Source: Dasypus novemcinctus
Lineage: Eukaryota > Chordata > Mammalia > Cingulata > Dasypodidae
Assembly (NCBI RefSeq): GCF_030445035.2
Contig: NC_080682.1
Location: forward strand, 27,448,770 to 27,512,769
Length of the DNA stretch: 64,000 bases
Reading direction: 5' to 3'
In this document: in pieces, positions 13,152 to 25,926 of the stretch
Layout: each line of letters starts with the position of its first letter
How positions within the stretch are numbered: the first letter of the stretch is position 1
Made by a program: the position numbers and the translations under genes
The notes under the pieces: generated by a model
What the model was told of the DNA's origin: nothing
The model's database searches: none
What the model saw: only the letters and a program-made list of their open reading frames with translations

Positions 13152-15526
13152 AATAAGTTATACTCTGGTAAACTATTGAGAAATCAAATGTGATACTTGG
13201 CATGAATAACTTCAAACCAATTTTTTAAAAAAGAAATGATCTGGATTTTTAAAAAGTTTAGTGATTTTAGAAATTCATAATAAAGAATAGTTTGCAAAAT
13301 ATAGCTGAAAAAAATCTTACTTTGACTGTCAAATATAAATTCAGTATAAATCAACTTTTAGATATTGTATAATGGGGATACATATATATTGTCTAAATTC
13401 AATGACTGTGGCATAGTTATAAATACTTCTTTACATTAATACATTTATTCAGATGTAATATTATATTGTAAGCCTTTCTATTGTATACATTTTTAGATGA
13501 AAAAAAGGGCATAGGAATTAAAATAACTTTTCCAGAGTCACAATCAGTAAGTATTACTTCTTCTGTGAGTCTACCAAAATTATTTGAGTCTAGCGATCAT
13601 TTTCATAGCATTATATTCCTACTTATATTTAACTTCAGAAAAATATAGAGAGATTTACTGCATAATTTACTGTTAATTTGTATCCAATATTACATAAGAG
13701 AAATGACAGAAGTTAAAACTTTAGGTTCTTTAATATTATAGAGAAAGCATTACTATTAATTTTCAGAAGAGTTTTTTTAAACTGGTTATATAATCCAAAT
13801 TCCTCCAAAAATTTTATTTTCAACATTATCCATTGCTTGATTTCTCTGATTTCATCAGATCTATATTTTCATTTCTACAAATGTTGGCATTACTTAGTTA
13901 AGAGCTACATATTATGTATATGTATATGCATATTCTCATAATAATATTCACAGTTCTTGAGATGAACTAAAAAGCTCTAACTTGAAATTAATACTTACCA
14001 TGAGTCAAAGCTGATGAAAAACTTCCAGCTATATCTGTCTAGACATTTGTCAACCTCAAGTTTTTCTCACAAATAAAATATATAAACTAAATAATGGGCC
14101 AGAAATTTTTATGATTTGTTTCTTTTCAGATAACAATGGTTTGATTTTTTTGGCATGTATTTTTATTATTTTTTATTGAGGTACAGTCAATAACCTAAAA
14201 ATTTTGTTCATGACCTGTTCAAATAGAAAATTCACCCAGAAATTTTGTCTCACAAGTGTCCCTGGGAGCTACTGTGAACACAAGCAGAGCAGAGAATCCC
14301 TTGTCTTTCATCCTGATAAAGCCATGGCATCTCTTTTAGAGACTTTGCTGGTAATGCAACATTTGTTCATCTCTGGGACCAATTTCCCAAGTAGATTGTT
14401 TGGCATGATTCCAAGGATAAAGATCCAAGGACTAATGCATCCATTTAAGTTAGTAACAGAGAGTTGTCTTTCTCTTAGAAGTCAAACAATGTTGAGCAGC
14501 ATTTTTGGTATCCTCTTGTGATGCTCTAATTTATGACTTGGTTAAAAAGGAGGTAATTCTAGAGAAATGTTTAATTATTCTGTCAGTGAATGGCCAGATT
14601 ATTTACTACCAATGATGGATTACCATAATTTTCCCAATGACACTATCATTGGATCAAATGTTGTTTATGTTTTTCATATATTATTACACAAAAAAAATTA
14701 AAGAAAAAATGAAAATTATTCATATATATTATCATTTAGATGTATTGGCCTCCAAGTTATTAATTTGTACATGTGTAACTTCTTTACATGTATACTTAGT
14801 ACTTATATGTTTATATAATTTTATCAGGTTCAATGTTCATGATATTATTGTTTATAATATATACTGATCTCTTTTACAATAAACTTTTGTAAAACCCACT
14901 GTTTCACTTACTTTGCCTTGATGAATGCAGCATTTCTAACTTCTTTCTAGGAGTGTGCACTAGCTAATGAACAGGAGCTTTTGAGACATGACAAATATTA
15001 TGGTGTTTTTTCTCTAGCAGGTTTGGGAGTGTCAATACATTAAGAAAGCACATGTAATATATTTAGTCACATCAATTGTTGTGTAGTTTGTTTTATTATT
15101 TTAGCTTATTGGCAATTATTAAATAAAAAGAAACATGTTAGAAGAATGTAAAAATCTGTGCCGAGATGAGTGCAGTTTTTATCATTATATAAATGGACAT
15201 AAGTTCACTTGTTTTATATACAAACAGGTGAAATGAATCCTCATGAATCTTTCATTAGTTAACTATAATGAAATCAATTTTCATGTAGATTTAGAAGCAA
15301 CTCATACAAGTAATAATGTCTATACTGCAGAATTTTCAGAGTGAATTTGTTTGCATAGATCAAGATATTATAAAATAATATTTCATATATTAGATAACAT
15401 TTTGAATATACAATTCTTAAATTCATCAAATATTCAATGATGCTTTAAAAAGCTTATTTGGAGATTCAAAGGCTAGCATCAATTTATTTCACACTAAGAG
15501 CTCTTGTGGTTTAAGGTATTCTTTTT
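13152..15526. other. Upstream flank of the OR gene, AT-rich
   Basis: No gene recognised. 5' noncoding OR exons may lie here but I cannot locate them. Around 14150-14200 (TTTTTTATTGAGGTACAGTC) there is an L1-end-like phrase. The 105-codon ORF at 14204-14521 matches no family I know. Confidence 0.35.
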
Positions 15527-15949
15527 TTTTAAGATTTATTTTTTATTATTTATTTATCTCCCCTTCTCCCCTGCTCCTCGCCCCAGTTGTATGTTCTCTG
15601 TTCATTTGCTGTGTGTTCTTCTTTGTCTGCTTCTGTTGTTGTCAGCAGAACGGGAATCTGTGTCTTTTTTTGTTACATCATCTTGCTATGTCAGCTCTCC
15701 GTGTGTGTAGCACCATTCCTGGGCAGGCTGAACTTTCTTTCACGCTGGGCAGCTCTCCTTATGGGGCGCACTCCTTGTGCGTGGGACTCCCCTATGCGAG
15801 GGATACCCCTGCGTGGCACGGCACTCCTTACGCGCATCAGCACTGTGCGTGGGCCAGCTCAACACTGGTCAAGGAGGCGGGGGGTTTGAACCGTAGACCT
15901 CCCATGTGGTAGACAGATCCCCTATCCATTGGGCCAAGTCCACTTCCCT
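15527..15949 (-). mobile_element. DAS-type tRNA-derived SINE
   Basis: Same family as the copy at 3312, longer in the tRNA-unrelated part. The tRNA-like head on the minus strand reads GGACTTGGCCCAATGGATAG and GGTTCAAACC (near 15884). The A-rich end is the T-run at 15524-15531. Flanking TAAGGTATTCTTT / TAAGATGTTCTTT look like a target duplication with two mismatches. Confidence 0.85.
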
Positions 15950-16070
15950 AAGATGTTCTTTATCTTAAAGAACATCTTTTATCTTAAACACATCAATAAG
16001 GTCTGCTTCCTCCTTCCAAAATAAACATGAAGGTGTTTTTCTTCTAGTCATTGAAATAAAAATTTTTATA

Positions 16071-16186
16071 GGCATTACATATACTTTCAAATAATGTAAG
16101 TAATAGTTGAAGAAATATTATTTCATAAGGCATTACATATACTTTCAAATAATGTAAGTAATAGTTGAAGAAATATTATTTCATAA
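16071..16186. repeat. 58-bp perfect tandem duplication
   Basis: Positions 16071-16128 and 16129-16186 are identical over 58 bp (unit begins GGCATTACATATACTTTC and ends TATTTCATAA). It lies in AT-rich DNA with no gene. Complete identity points to a recent duplication or ongoing length variation. Confidence 0.95.
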
Positions 16187-16829
16187 AACTTTTTAATTAA
16201 TATTTTGTCAAATATTTATTGTTGGGATCTCAATATAAAATAACTCTAAAAAATTGATTGGTGATCAGGAGGAAGAAACAGAAAGAAAATAAACTTACCT
16301 TATATTTCAACAAAATTAGAATATCGTTCCTGACAATTATTCAATTTCATTTATGTAAAACTTGTATTTCTCCTTTCAATTATTTCATTTTCTACGTGTT
16401 TTGAAGCTCTTTTTAGAATATTATGGCATTGTGAAAAATTGCCTCTGTTTTTACTCTACATTGTCCTTCATACCTCTGAAAACAAAAGTCTATTCTTTCT
16501 AATGCATAAAATACAGTATTTCTCCCCTACCATAGTTGAACCCTTCTATGGTCCAAAACTTCTTCAAAAATGAAGCCTAATATATTGCCAGATTCAAATA
16601 GTAGGAACATGAAATAGTAATGATAGTTTAAAGATTAGAAATAGAATACATACTTATTTAGAAAAACTAAAATAAAGTAAAAAATAAATTAGGGTATTAA
16701 AAAATGAAAAAATATCATAAAACTTTGCTTTTGACATTTTGCCTTTCATCTCTGTAATAGGTGTTGCCCTTTTTGTACAGTGGCAAGGCAATTTCCTTCA
16801 TTCCTTAGTGTCTACATCCTCTTTTTTTA

Positions 16830-17280
16830 ATTTTTAATTTTGTCTTCAAAAAAGTTTTAGATCATAGTAAAGTCACATATACAATATAGGGAACTCTCAT
16901 ATATCCAACATCAAACCATTTTCCCCCTTCCCCAGCAATGATCTTTTTACATGTCCATGTTATATTTGCTGCACTGACGTTCAGATATTGAAACATAGCT
17001 AACAAACATGATTCCATTTTGGTTTACATTATGATTTATATTTTAGACAGTAAAATTTTTAAAATTTTTAGTTACATTATGGTTTACATTTTAGACTATA
17101 ACGTTTATAAAGTTTTGGTGAAATTAAACATGCCCCATATCCATCCATTACATGATCTTGTGGAACACTGTCATTGCCCCCCAGTTACTCTTCTTTCATC
17201 TGTTCTATTCCTCTCTCTGATGAGGGACACATGGTTGGGAGGGAGTTCTCCAGGGTGTGTATTAAGGGTTTATAAAAATG
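16830..17280 (-). mobile_element. L1 3'-UTR, inverted 5' portion
   Basis: Reads in the same direction as the minus-strand L1 at 31970-32480: both have the CTCTCATATATCC / CCCACACATCC block and the TTACATTATGGTTTACATT motif. The adjoining 17281-18790 segment has the opposite orientation. Together they look like one L1 insertion with a 5' inversion. Confidence 0.6.
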
Positions 17281-18790
17281 GGTATTTTCATAGTAGACTT
17301 ATGAAAGACAATTGAGGGAGTACTAAGTTCCTAGCCAGGGGAGCTCAGTCACATTCCACAGTGGAACAGCAGCAATCCCTCCAGTGCAAGGGCAAAGACC
17401 AGTGAAAAAGGATGGTCCAATTATGAGCCCTTAATACTGATGACCATGCCTATGAGCCTGTGTACCTGAAATTTCAACTAGGCCTAGAGCTGCAGGATGC
17501 CTAAGAGTTACTTCCTGAGAGCCCCCACATTGCTCAAATGTGGCCACTCTCCAAGCCAAACTCAGCATTTAAATACATTACCTTCCACCCAGCATGGGAC
17601 ATAACTCCTGGCAATGAGTCTCCCTGGCACCAAGGGATTGCTACCAATCACCAACTGGTGATGTCACTAGAAAAAGACCTTGAGTAAAAGGGGGAAAATG
17701 ATAAAGACTAATGAGTTTACATAGCTAAGAGACTTCAAAATGAGTCAGGAGGTAATCAAAGGGATGAGCTTATGCACGTCTCAGTAGGATCCCAGAGATG
17801 GTCAAATTAGATACAACCCCAGGTACTGGTGCTTCTGAGAGCTACAGAGATACACAGGTTCTACAGTCATGGCAGAATGCTCTGGAGTTCAAGGCCTTGT
17901 CAGTGGGCCCTAATGTGGAATTTGTACTCCTGAGTGTGATGAAGTTGGACTCAGATGTGACCTTTCTACACATGCCTCTTCTGTCACTTTTACTGAACCT
18001 GTGGTTGGTGCTGAGGTTGGTGTATATTCAGGAGACTTAAATCTCTGGACTGCCCATGTGTCAGTGGGACCCTGAGCCTCAGCAGAATAGTAGCTCCTAC
18101 TTTCTGGTTTGTTGGACTTTCCCAAGTCAGCTAACAAGGAGGTAAAGATGGTCAACCACCATAGCAGGGAACCAAGAGTGTCTACAACTGCAATGAGGAG
18201 AATCGTATTGTGGGATCTAAGCCCCTTCTCAATTTAGAGGTGGAGTGAACATCACCATCCCAGGGTCCACAGGATAGAGGAAGAAAATATGTATTACACT
18301 GGACTTACTGGTATCCTACTAAAGAACTATTTTGACTCTAGCAATGGAAGAAATTGTATCATTGATGTGAAGAAAGTGGCCACGGTAGTTGCTGAGGGCA
18401 GGGAGAGGGAAGAAGAGATGTGGTGTGGGGGCATTACTGGGACTTAGTGTTGTCCTAAATGATATTGTAGATACAGATGCTGGACATTATATACCTTTCC
18501 ATAACCCACTGAATGGAATGGGGAGAGCGTAAACTACAATGTAAACTATAATCCATGCAGTTCGGCAGTGCTCCAAAATGTATTCACCAAATTCAATGAA
18601 TGTGCCACAATGATAAAAGAGGTTCTTGATGTGGGAGGAGTGGGTGGTGGTGTGGGGTATATGGAACCTCTTATCTTTTTGAATGTAACATTGTTTGCAA
18701 TCCAATGTTTTATTTTAAAAGACAGTTAAGTATATTTTAAAAACATTAAAATGTAAAAGTAAATTATTCCCCCCCCCCAAAAAAAAATAA
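17281..18790 (+). mobile_element. L1 3'-UTR module, sense strand, with A-rich tail
   Basis: This is the reverse complement of the 31.6-30.2 kb L1 3' module: compare AGTTCCTAGCCAGGGGAGCT with the minus strand of 31590-31610, and the block at 17591-17635 (AGCATGGGACATAACTCCTG onward) with the minus strand of 31305-31345. It ends in AATGTTTTATTTTAAAAGAC and an A-rich tail with C9 and A9 runs (18770-18790). Small ORFs within are chance. Confidence 0.7.
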
Positions 18791-19013
18791 ATACAAGATT
18801 TCCAAACACCAACTCACCACCAAAAAGTTGCAATGGTGTGACATATATGTTACAATTCATTTTGGCACATTTTAAAAATTGTACTATTAACTAAAGTGCA
18901 TGCTTTAACTTAGTGCTCACTGTTCATGTGATATAGTTCCAAAGATACATAATTTTTAAAAATTTTATACAGTTTCCATATGTACAATTTAACATTCCCC
19001 CATTAATCACATT

Positions 19014-19033
19014 ATATATGTGTGTGTGTGTGT
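19014..19033. repeat. (TG)n microsatellite
   Basis: A short TATATG(TG)n run inside the L1 3'-UTR remnant. Confidence 0.9.
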
Positions 19034-19539
19034 ATTTCAATGCTGTTATTTGAGTTCACAATATTGTGCTACCATCACCACCATCTATCACCAATACATT
19101 TCCATCATTCCAATTAGTACCCCTCTATGTTTTACTCTGGAAATTCTTATTCATTATCCTCACTCTGACCCCTGGTAATCTATAGCTGAGATACTGACTT
19201 CAAAGAGTTTACTTATTCTAATTGTTTCAAATAAATGAAATTATACAATAGGTATTGCTGAGATGGGCATAGGTGAAACATTAGAAATGACTACCATGTA
19301 AGCTGTTTGTGAGTTTCTAGGTATTTATCCAATTCATCTCAGTTATTCATCTTGTTGGTATAGAGTTTTTCAAAGTATCCTCTCATGATACTCTTTATTT
19401 CTGTGGGATCATCATTTATATTCCCTCTCTTGTTTTTTATTTTATTTTATGTATTTGTATCATGTCTTTGTTTTCCTTTGGTAGCCTATCTAAAGTTTTT
19501 TTTCAATTTTATTAATCTTCTCAAAGAACCAACATTTGG

Positions 19540-19688
19540 TTTCATTAATTTTGTGAAATTTTTTTGTTCTCAATTTCTTTTAGTTCTTCTCTAATCTTTG
19601 TTATTACCTTACCTCTGCTTGCTATGGAATTAGTATGTTGCACTTTTTCTAGTTCCTCCAGATGTAAGTTAGATCTTTGAGTTTAGCT
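19540..19688 (+). repeat. 149-bp direct repeat, copy 1
   Basis: By eye it is identical, base for base, to 23533-23681. Both copies are antisense L1 ORF2 sequence (TTTCATTAATTTTGTGAAAT to GAGTTTAGCT). The flanking L1 sequence is much more diverged than these copies are from each other. Confidence 0.9.
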
Positions 19689-21383
19689 CTTTTTCCTTTG
19701 TTAATATAAGTACTTATGGGAATATTGTTGCATCCTATAGATTTTTATATGTTGTGGTCTCATTTTCATTCATTTAAAGGTAGTTACTAATTTCTCTTGC
19801 AAGTTTCTCCTTGACCAACTGACTGTCTAAAAGTGTGTTATTTAATTTTCATATATTTGTGCCTATTATGGTTCTCTGTCCCTTATTAATCTCCAACTTC
19901 ATTCCATTGTGGTCAGAGAAATTACATTGTATAATTTCAATCTTCTTGAATTCTTTGAGACTTGTTATTTGACCTAGCATGTGGTTTATCGTGGAAAATG
20001 ATGTATGTTGCCCTGAGAAGTAATATACCCTGCTGTATTTGGATGTAGTGTCTGTGTATGTCCATTATTTCCAGATCCTCTGACAATTTTTCAAGGTCTC
20101 TGTATCTTTATTGACTGTCTGTTGAATATTAGATAGATATTCTATCTAATATTGATAATGGTGTATTAAAGTTCCCCACTGAAATTGTAGAGACATCTCT
20201 TACTACACTTAGTTTTTCTAATGTTTGCCTCAGGTAATTTGGGGCATCTTGATTCTTTCTGCTGGATCCATTACCCTTTTTATTAATATATAGTGGTCTT
20301 CCTTGTGTTTACAACAGTTCAGTATTTAAAGTCTATTTTTTCCTGATATTAGAATTGCTTCTCCTGCCCCTTTTATTTATTGTTTGCATGTAAAATTGTT
20401 TTCCAACCATTCAATTGCAAGTCCCTTGTATCCCTGGCTCAAAGGTAAGTTTCTTGAAGACATCATATACATGGGTCATATTTCCTTATGCATTCTGCCA
20501 TGATGAAGTCCTTACATATGCCATTTTTTTCTTTAGGTTTGCATATGCCCTATTTTGTTTTAGTTACTCTTATTAATAATTTTCCTTTCTACAATCTTCT
20601 CCAACCCTCTCTCTCCTGGCTTTTTTTTTTCTTCTCTCCTTTCAATCTGCAGAACTCCTTTTAGTATTCCTTGTAGGGCAGGATTCTTATTGACAAACTC
20701 ATTTTTTGTTTATGTGTGAATATTTTGAATTATCTCTCAATTTTGAGTGCCAACTTCACTGGAAAGAAAATTCTTGGCTGGCAGTTTTGTTTTGTTTTTT
20801 ATTCATTTAGCACCTTAACTATTTCATACCACTTTCTTCTTGTCTTCATGGTTTCAAATGAGAAATCAGTGCTTAATATTATCAAGCTTCCCTTATATGT
20901 GATGGATCTCCTTTCTTTTGCTGCCTTCAGAATTCTCTCCTTGTTTTGAGCATTTGACAATCTGATAAATATGGGTCTTGGGGTAGACTGGTTAGGAATT
21001 ATACTATTTGGAGTGCACTCCAATTCCTGCACATATACATCCATGTCCATCATTAGAGATGGGAAATTTTCATTCATTATTTCATCTGACACTCTTTCTG
21101 CCCTCTTCCCCTCTATCGTCTCCCTTTTGGATGACTAAAATGCATACTTGTGTGCATTTCATATTATCATTCAATCCCATGAATCCTTGCTGATTATTTT
21201 TCTATCTTTTTTTAAAAAACTATCTGTTCTTCTCCATATGCAATTTCAGATGTTCTAACTTTGGCAACATTATTTCTTTCTTTGCCTGTTCAAATCTGCT
21301 GTTATATGCTTCCAGCATATTTTTAACTTCTTGCATTGTGTCTTTCAACACCATCAGATCTGTTATCCTTTCATATATGTTTA

Positions 21384-21639
21384 CAATCATGCACAGGGAC
21401 AGATCAGATTACAAACATAATTCAATATCTATTTTTGGAATTCATTACCATATCAAACTGCTACACACTCATATATTTTTCACACTATTAAATGTGACAG
21501 ACAAGGGGAGAGTTCTTAAAGCTGCAAGACAAAAGTATAAGGAAGTACCAATAAGACTGAGTGATGAATTGTCATCAGAAACTGTGGAGGCCAAAAGAGA
21601 GTGGGTTGATATACTTCACACACTGAAAGAAAACATTTG
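21384..21639 (+). repeat. 256-bp inverted repeat, arm 1
   Basis: Reverse complement of 24048-24303 with three mismatches that I can find. The arm contains the junction between an LTR-like repeat and L1 ORF1 sequence (a relic with RVLKAARQKYKEVP). Both arms share that junction. Confidence 0.9.
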
Positions 21640-22230
21640 CCAACCAAGAATTTTATAACTGGAAAAATTTCTTTCAAAAATGATGAAGAGTTTAAGACAT
21701 TCTCTGATAAACAAATGCTAAGAGGTCATCACAATTAGATATGTTTTACCAGCAATGTTAAAAGGAGTTTCTAAGAAAGAAAAGGGAAGAGCCCTAGATA
21801 GTAGTTCAATGTGGCATAAAATTATAAAGATCTAAGAAAAAGGTGACTATGAATATTTGTGCAATTATAATCACTTTTATTATTATAATTTGTTGCTTGG
21901 TTTATAATTCTACTTCTTACATCCTAGACATGCTAAAATGCAAATGCATAAAAAGTAACGATAAAACTTTGTCTTGGACATAAAATGTACAAAGATATAA
22001 AAGTGTAACATGTACAAAAAATGTGGTGGAAAAGAGCATTATAGGAAAAGTACAGGTGAATTATATTGCAGTAATGTTCATGTCAAACCCAATATGACTT
22101 CTATATACTTATGATGTCACATTTAACCCCATCATAACCACAAGGAAAAAGAGATGAAAAATATATCTAGATGGAAATGAGAAGGTACTCAATATGCTTC
22201 AACACAAAAATTCAAATATATATAAAAGTA
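21640..22230 (+). mobile_element. L1/HAL1-like ORF1 3' region
   Basis: AACCAAGAATTTTATAACTG, TTCAAAAATGATGAAGAG, GATAAACAAATGCTAAGAGG and GTTAAAAGGAGTTTCTAAG follow the order of the end of L1/HAL1 ORF1 on the plus strand. The frame is broken throughout. Confidence 0.5.
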
Positions 22231-23160
22231 AGCATTAGGGGAGATCCAAGATAGTGGAATGGCAGGCTGCACTCCATCTTCAGAAACTGCTGGAAGGTAG
22301 CCAGGTATACTTCACAAAAGGGAAGCTGCAAGATGGGGGTGGCAATTGGAGAGGGCAGCTAGATGTGGGGGAACCACTTGACTGGGGAGAGCAAAGCTGT
22401 GGGAGACAGGATAGGCAAGCCAGCACACAGCTAACTCAGAGGGAGAGGCAAACTGTGGAAAGAGTTTGGCTGACAGACCAGCTCTCAGACAAGTCAGAGA
22501 ATGAGGAAAGTTGCCAAGTAATCATGTTTGTGTCCCAGTGTCCAGCAGGGTTTTGAAGTAGGGGAACTATGGGGCAAGCAGTTGTAGGAACCTATGCACA
22601 GCAGTTCAGGGGAAGAGCAGTGTAGACTTGACAGATTGGGCCAACTGGATTTCAGTCAATTCCTGGGAAAAGGAACAATGCCAAACAGTGAAGCAGCTCC
22701 AAGGAGAGGGGAGGGGCAAGGCGATCAGGCAAGCTTCTGTGACACACACTATCCCTAGCAGAGAGAGGAACTGGATCATGAAGGGGGTGAACTGACAGGA
22801 ACCTAATAGGTTGGGTGAGCGGGCAGCTGAAAGAGACAGCTGGCAAGCCATCAGAAGCCCAACTGGCATGAAGGAAATGGGGCAAGGAGTAGCAGCCATC
22901 AAAAGCCTCAAGAGGCAGAAGCAATGGAAGTCAGAGAGTGATTCATTGGGTTTTCAGGCAGAGAGTCATTTGCCTGAGGGAGGGGAATTTGCAAGACAAT
23001 CAGCTTTGTGATAGAGACATTAGACTGAGATTTTATTTTTAAGTTTTTAATTCATTATTTTATATATAAAATTATTATTTTTTTAATCTACACCAGGATA
23101 CTTTTCCTGGGGAGTGTGGGCCACAGAGTGATAAATTGGTGAGCACTGGCAGCCTGAGAT
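22231..23160 (+). mobile_element. L1 5'-UTR-like fragment
   Basis: Starts GGGAGATCCAAGATAGTGGA, which resembles the first bases of an L1 5'-UTR including its decayed YY1-type CCAAGATGG site. The G-rich sequence that follows is unlike the AT-rich surroundings. No ORF of note. Family assignment is tentative. Confidence 0.45.
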
Positions 23161-23532
23161 GGTAGCTAGTAAGTACCCTGATAGGTCACTTTTTCCTGTT
23201 TATTTTTTCTTTCTTTTTCTTCATTTTTTTTTCTTTTTCTCATAATTTTCTATATTTCTTTTCATTATTTTGTTTTCCCTCTTCTGTTCCTTTTCTTTCA
23301 TTTCACTTTATATTGTTTGGGCTTTATTTATTTTCTTCTCATCTTTCTGTTCTTTCATTCTATTTTTTTCCTGTTTCTTTTTTTTTAAATTCCACCTTTT
23401 AAAATCTTATTCCTTTTTTTTTTTTTTTAGAGTTTTTACTCATTACTTTTTTCTGGTTCATTTTCTATCCTTTTATTATTTATTAGTAGTATTTCCTCTT
23501 CTTTTTGTGTTCCTTTATTATGACCTTAATAT
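23161..23532. repeat. T-rich / polypyrimidine low-complexity tract
   Basis: TTTTC- and TTCTT-rich stretch with no gene. The 105-codon ORF across it (23270-23587) is an artefact of composition: almost only F, S, L. Confidence 0.8.
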
Positions 23533-23964
23533 TTTCATTAATTTTGTGAAATTTTTTTGTTCTCAATTTCTTTTAGTTCTTCTCTAATCTTTGTTATTAC
23601 CTTACCTCTGCTTGCTATGGAATTAGTATGTTGCACTTTTTCTAGTTCCTCCAGATGTAAGTTAGATCTTTGAGTTTAGCTTCTTTATATGTCTACAGTT
23701 CCTTCTTAATATCCTTTATCAAATTCTTCACTTCATCAAGTTGATTCATTATGTTTGTTTGGACATCACTGAGTAGTGTTCCATGTTCAGAATCTCCTCC
23801 TGTTTTTAGTTTGTTCATTAGACTGGGCAATTTCTTCTTTTTTCTTAGTATGACTTATAATCTTGCTGGTGTGTAGGCATATATTTATTTTGATGGGATT
23901 TTTCAGTTGGTTAGCTTTTCTTTCTACTTTAAGGTTTTATTTCACTTTGTTTTGTACAAAGCGT

Positions 23965-23995
<31 letters not shown>

Positions 23996-24047
23996 GTTGT
24001 TGTTTTTTTGCCACTTGGTTCCACTTATTCTGTATCCTTGTAGTTGT
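23533..24047 (-). mobile_element. L1 fragment with 149-bp direct repeat, copy 2
   Basis: 23533-23681 equals 19540-19688. Beyond it the sequence is antisense L1 around the ORF1 start (TTTGGACATCACTGAGTAGT). A (TTTTG)n run lies at about 23968-24000. There is no coding potential. Confidence 0.6.
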
Positions 24048-24303
24048 CAAATGTTTTCTTTCAGTGTGTGAAGTATATCAACCCACTCTCTTTTGGCCTC
24101 CATAGTTTCTGATGACAATTCATCACTCAATCTCATTGGTACTTCCTTATACTTTTGTCTTGCAGCTTTAAGAACTCTCCCCTTGTCTGTCACATTTAAT
24201 AGTGTGAAAAATATATGAGTGTGTAGCAGTTTGATATGGTAATGAATTCCAAAAATAGATATTGAATTATGTTTGTAATCTGATCTGTCCCTGTGCATGA
24301 TTG
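24048..24303 (-). repeat. 256-bp inverted repeat, arm 2
   Basis: See 21384-21639. Here the L1 ORF1 relic reads on the minus strand and passes into the LTR-like repeat near 24215. Confidence 0.9.
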
Positions 24304-24740
24304 AGTTATGATTAGGGCATTGTGTCCCGATGCCTTGGTGGGTGGGGTGTCACAGATAAAAAAACATGGCAAAGAACAGAGTTGAGGGTATCTGATGTTG
24401 GAGTTTGATGTTGGAGTTTGATGCTAAAGACTTAAGCTGCAGCCCTGGGAAATAAGCTCACAGAGAAAAAAGAAATCAGCCCCCGGAAGAAAGGAACCTT
24501 GAACCCAGAGAGAAGCAAGACCCTGGAAGGGAAGAATCCAGGAAGCCTGAACCATCACAGCCATCGGCACCTATCTTGCTGCAACAAGTGAAAAGAGACT
24601 TTGGTGAGGGAAGTTAATTGTGCTTTATGGCCTGGTATCTATAGGTTCCTACCCCAATAAATACCCTTTATAAAAACCAGCTAATTTCTGGTATTTTGCA
24701 TCAGCACCCTTTTGGCTGACTAATGCAGAGGGCAAACTAA
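24215..24740 (+). mobile_element. Unclassified LTR-like interspersed repeat
   Basis: Begins TGTAGCAGTTTGATATGG and ends near TTTGGCTGACTAATGCA, with a CCCCAATAAATACCCTTTAT polyadenylation-like block 75 bp before the end. A more diverged copy lies at 41045-41665 (TGGCAGTTTGAGA ... TTTGGCAGACTAATAAA). TG..CA ends and a late AATAAA suggest a solo LTR of about 520 bp, but I cannot name the family. Confidence 0.5.
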
Positions 24741-24769
24741 TGCATGTTTATTCTCTTTGTGGATCTCTG

Positions 24770-25926
24770 AGTTTCATGTATATGCATATCCATGTATTTT
24801 ATTAATTTGGGGAAATTCTATCAAAATATTGTTACCCTAATACAAGAGCAAACATGCAGACCATTGGAATTGAATTGGGAGATCTGGAATAAATCTTCAT
24901 TTCTATGGGCAATTTTTCTTTGACAGGGTTTGTCATATCCACTCAATGATGAAAGAATAATTGTTTCATCATTTGGTGCTGGTAAAACTGGATAGTTTCC
25001 CCAACCCACCTCACTATCTTTTCTTTCATAAACTGTATAATTACCTAAAGAATACAATCATTGGCATTCGGTATAATCAACAAGTTGCACATTCACTATT
25101 TCAATCAATATTAGAGCACTTTCATTACTAGAAAAAAGAAAATTAAAAAATTGCATACTCATATGTAAGTGCTACTAATTACAAATCCTTTGATGTGATT
25201 TCACCTTTTATATTCATTTCCAAATACGTACAAACAAAATTTTAACCAATTCTGCACAGATTAAACTTCAGCTTCCCATTCTTTAACCACATTCTACACT
25301 CTGGTGACTTACATTCAAGCTTCTAACTCCACGATTTTGCACGTTACATTTAGTTCATAATATGAAATCATACACTATTTGTATTTTTGTTACTGGATTG
25401 CTTTGCACAACATAATATAATGTCTACCAAGTTCATCCAATTGCCAAATATTTCACAACTTCATTTCTTCTTAGAGCTGAATAATATTCCATTTTATGTA
25501 TAAAACACAGTTTGTTTATCAGTTTGTCAGTTAATGGACACCTGAATTGTTTCCATGTCTTGGCAATTGTGAATGATGCCACTGTCAACATCAGTATGAA
25601 GATGCCTCTTCCTAGCACTGCCCTAAGTTGTTCTGTATATATACCTAGTAGAGATAATGTTGTGTCACATAATAGATCTATATCAAATTTCCTTAGGTAC
25701 TCTATAGTCAACAGTGAATAAACATTCCAATCTATCCAATTTATCTCCTACACTTATAGATTTCTGTTGTGTTAATACTAGTCATTCTGTTAGGCATGAA
25801 ATGACATTTCATTATAGCTTTGATTTGCATCTCCTTATAGGCAGTGATGCTGAACATTTTTTTCATGTGTTTTTTCACCATTTATATGTATTCTTTAGAA
25901 AAATATCCATTCAGGCCTTTTGCCCA
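24770..25926 (-). mobile_element. Old L1 skeleton, piece 1 (3'-UTR and ORF2 end)
   Basis: 3'-most part of an old minus-strand L1. 25433-25711 keeps a legible ORF2 C-terminus (KMEYYSALRRNEV, CPLTDKLINK). The element is interrupted at 25927 and resumes at 27457, 28185 and 29975, each time further upstream in ORF2, so the intervening blocks are later insertions. Confidence 0.75.

Larger units (their letters stand above)
18830..21383 (-). mobile_element. Old L1 remnant with ORF2 and ORF1 relics
   Basis: An L1 3' end at 18900-19290 is followed, after an internal deletion, by the N-terminal part of ORF2 (19300-20600) and ORF1 (20700-21340). The most readable piece is 20799-21092 on the minus strand, an ORF1 C-terminal domain relic with FIRLSNAQNKERILKAA and SITYKG. 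Many stops and frameshifts make it inactive. Confidence 0.75.

Noticed and set aside
14204-14521. 105-codon ORF as a real gene
   Set aside because: No family, no conserved pattern, isolated in AT-rich DNA; may be a trace of an old retrocopy but not supportable.
23270-23587. 105-codon F/S/L-rich membrane protein
   Set aside because: Arises from a polypyrimidine tract and ends inside the duplicated L1 segment.
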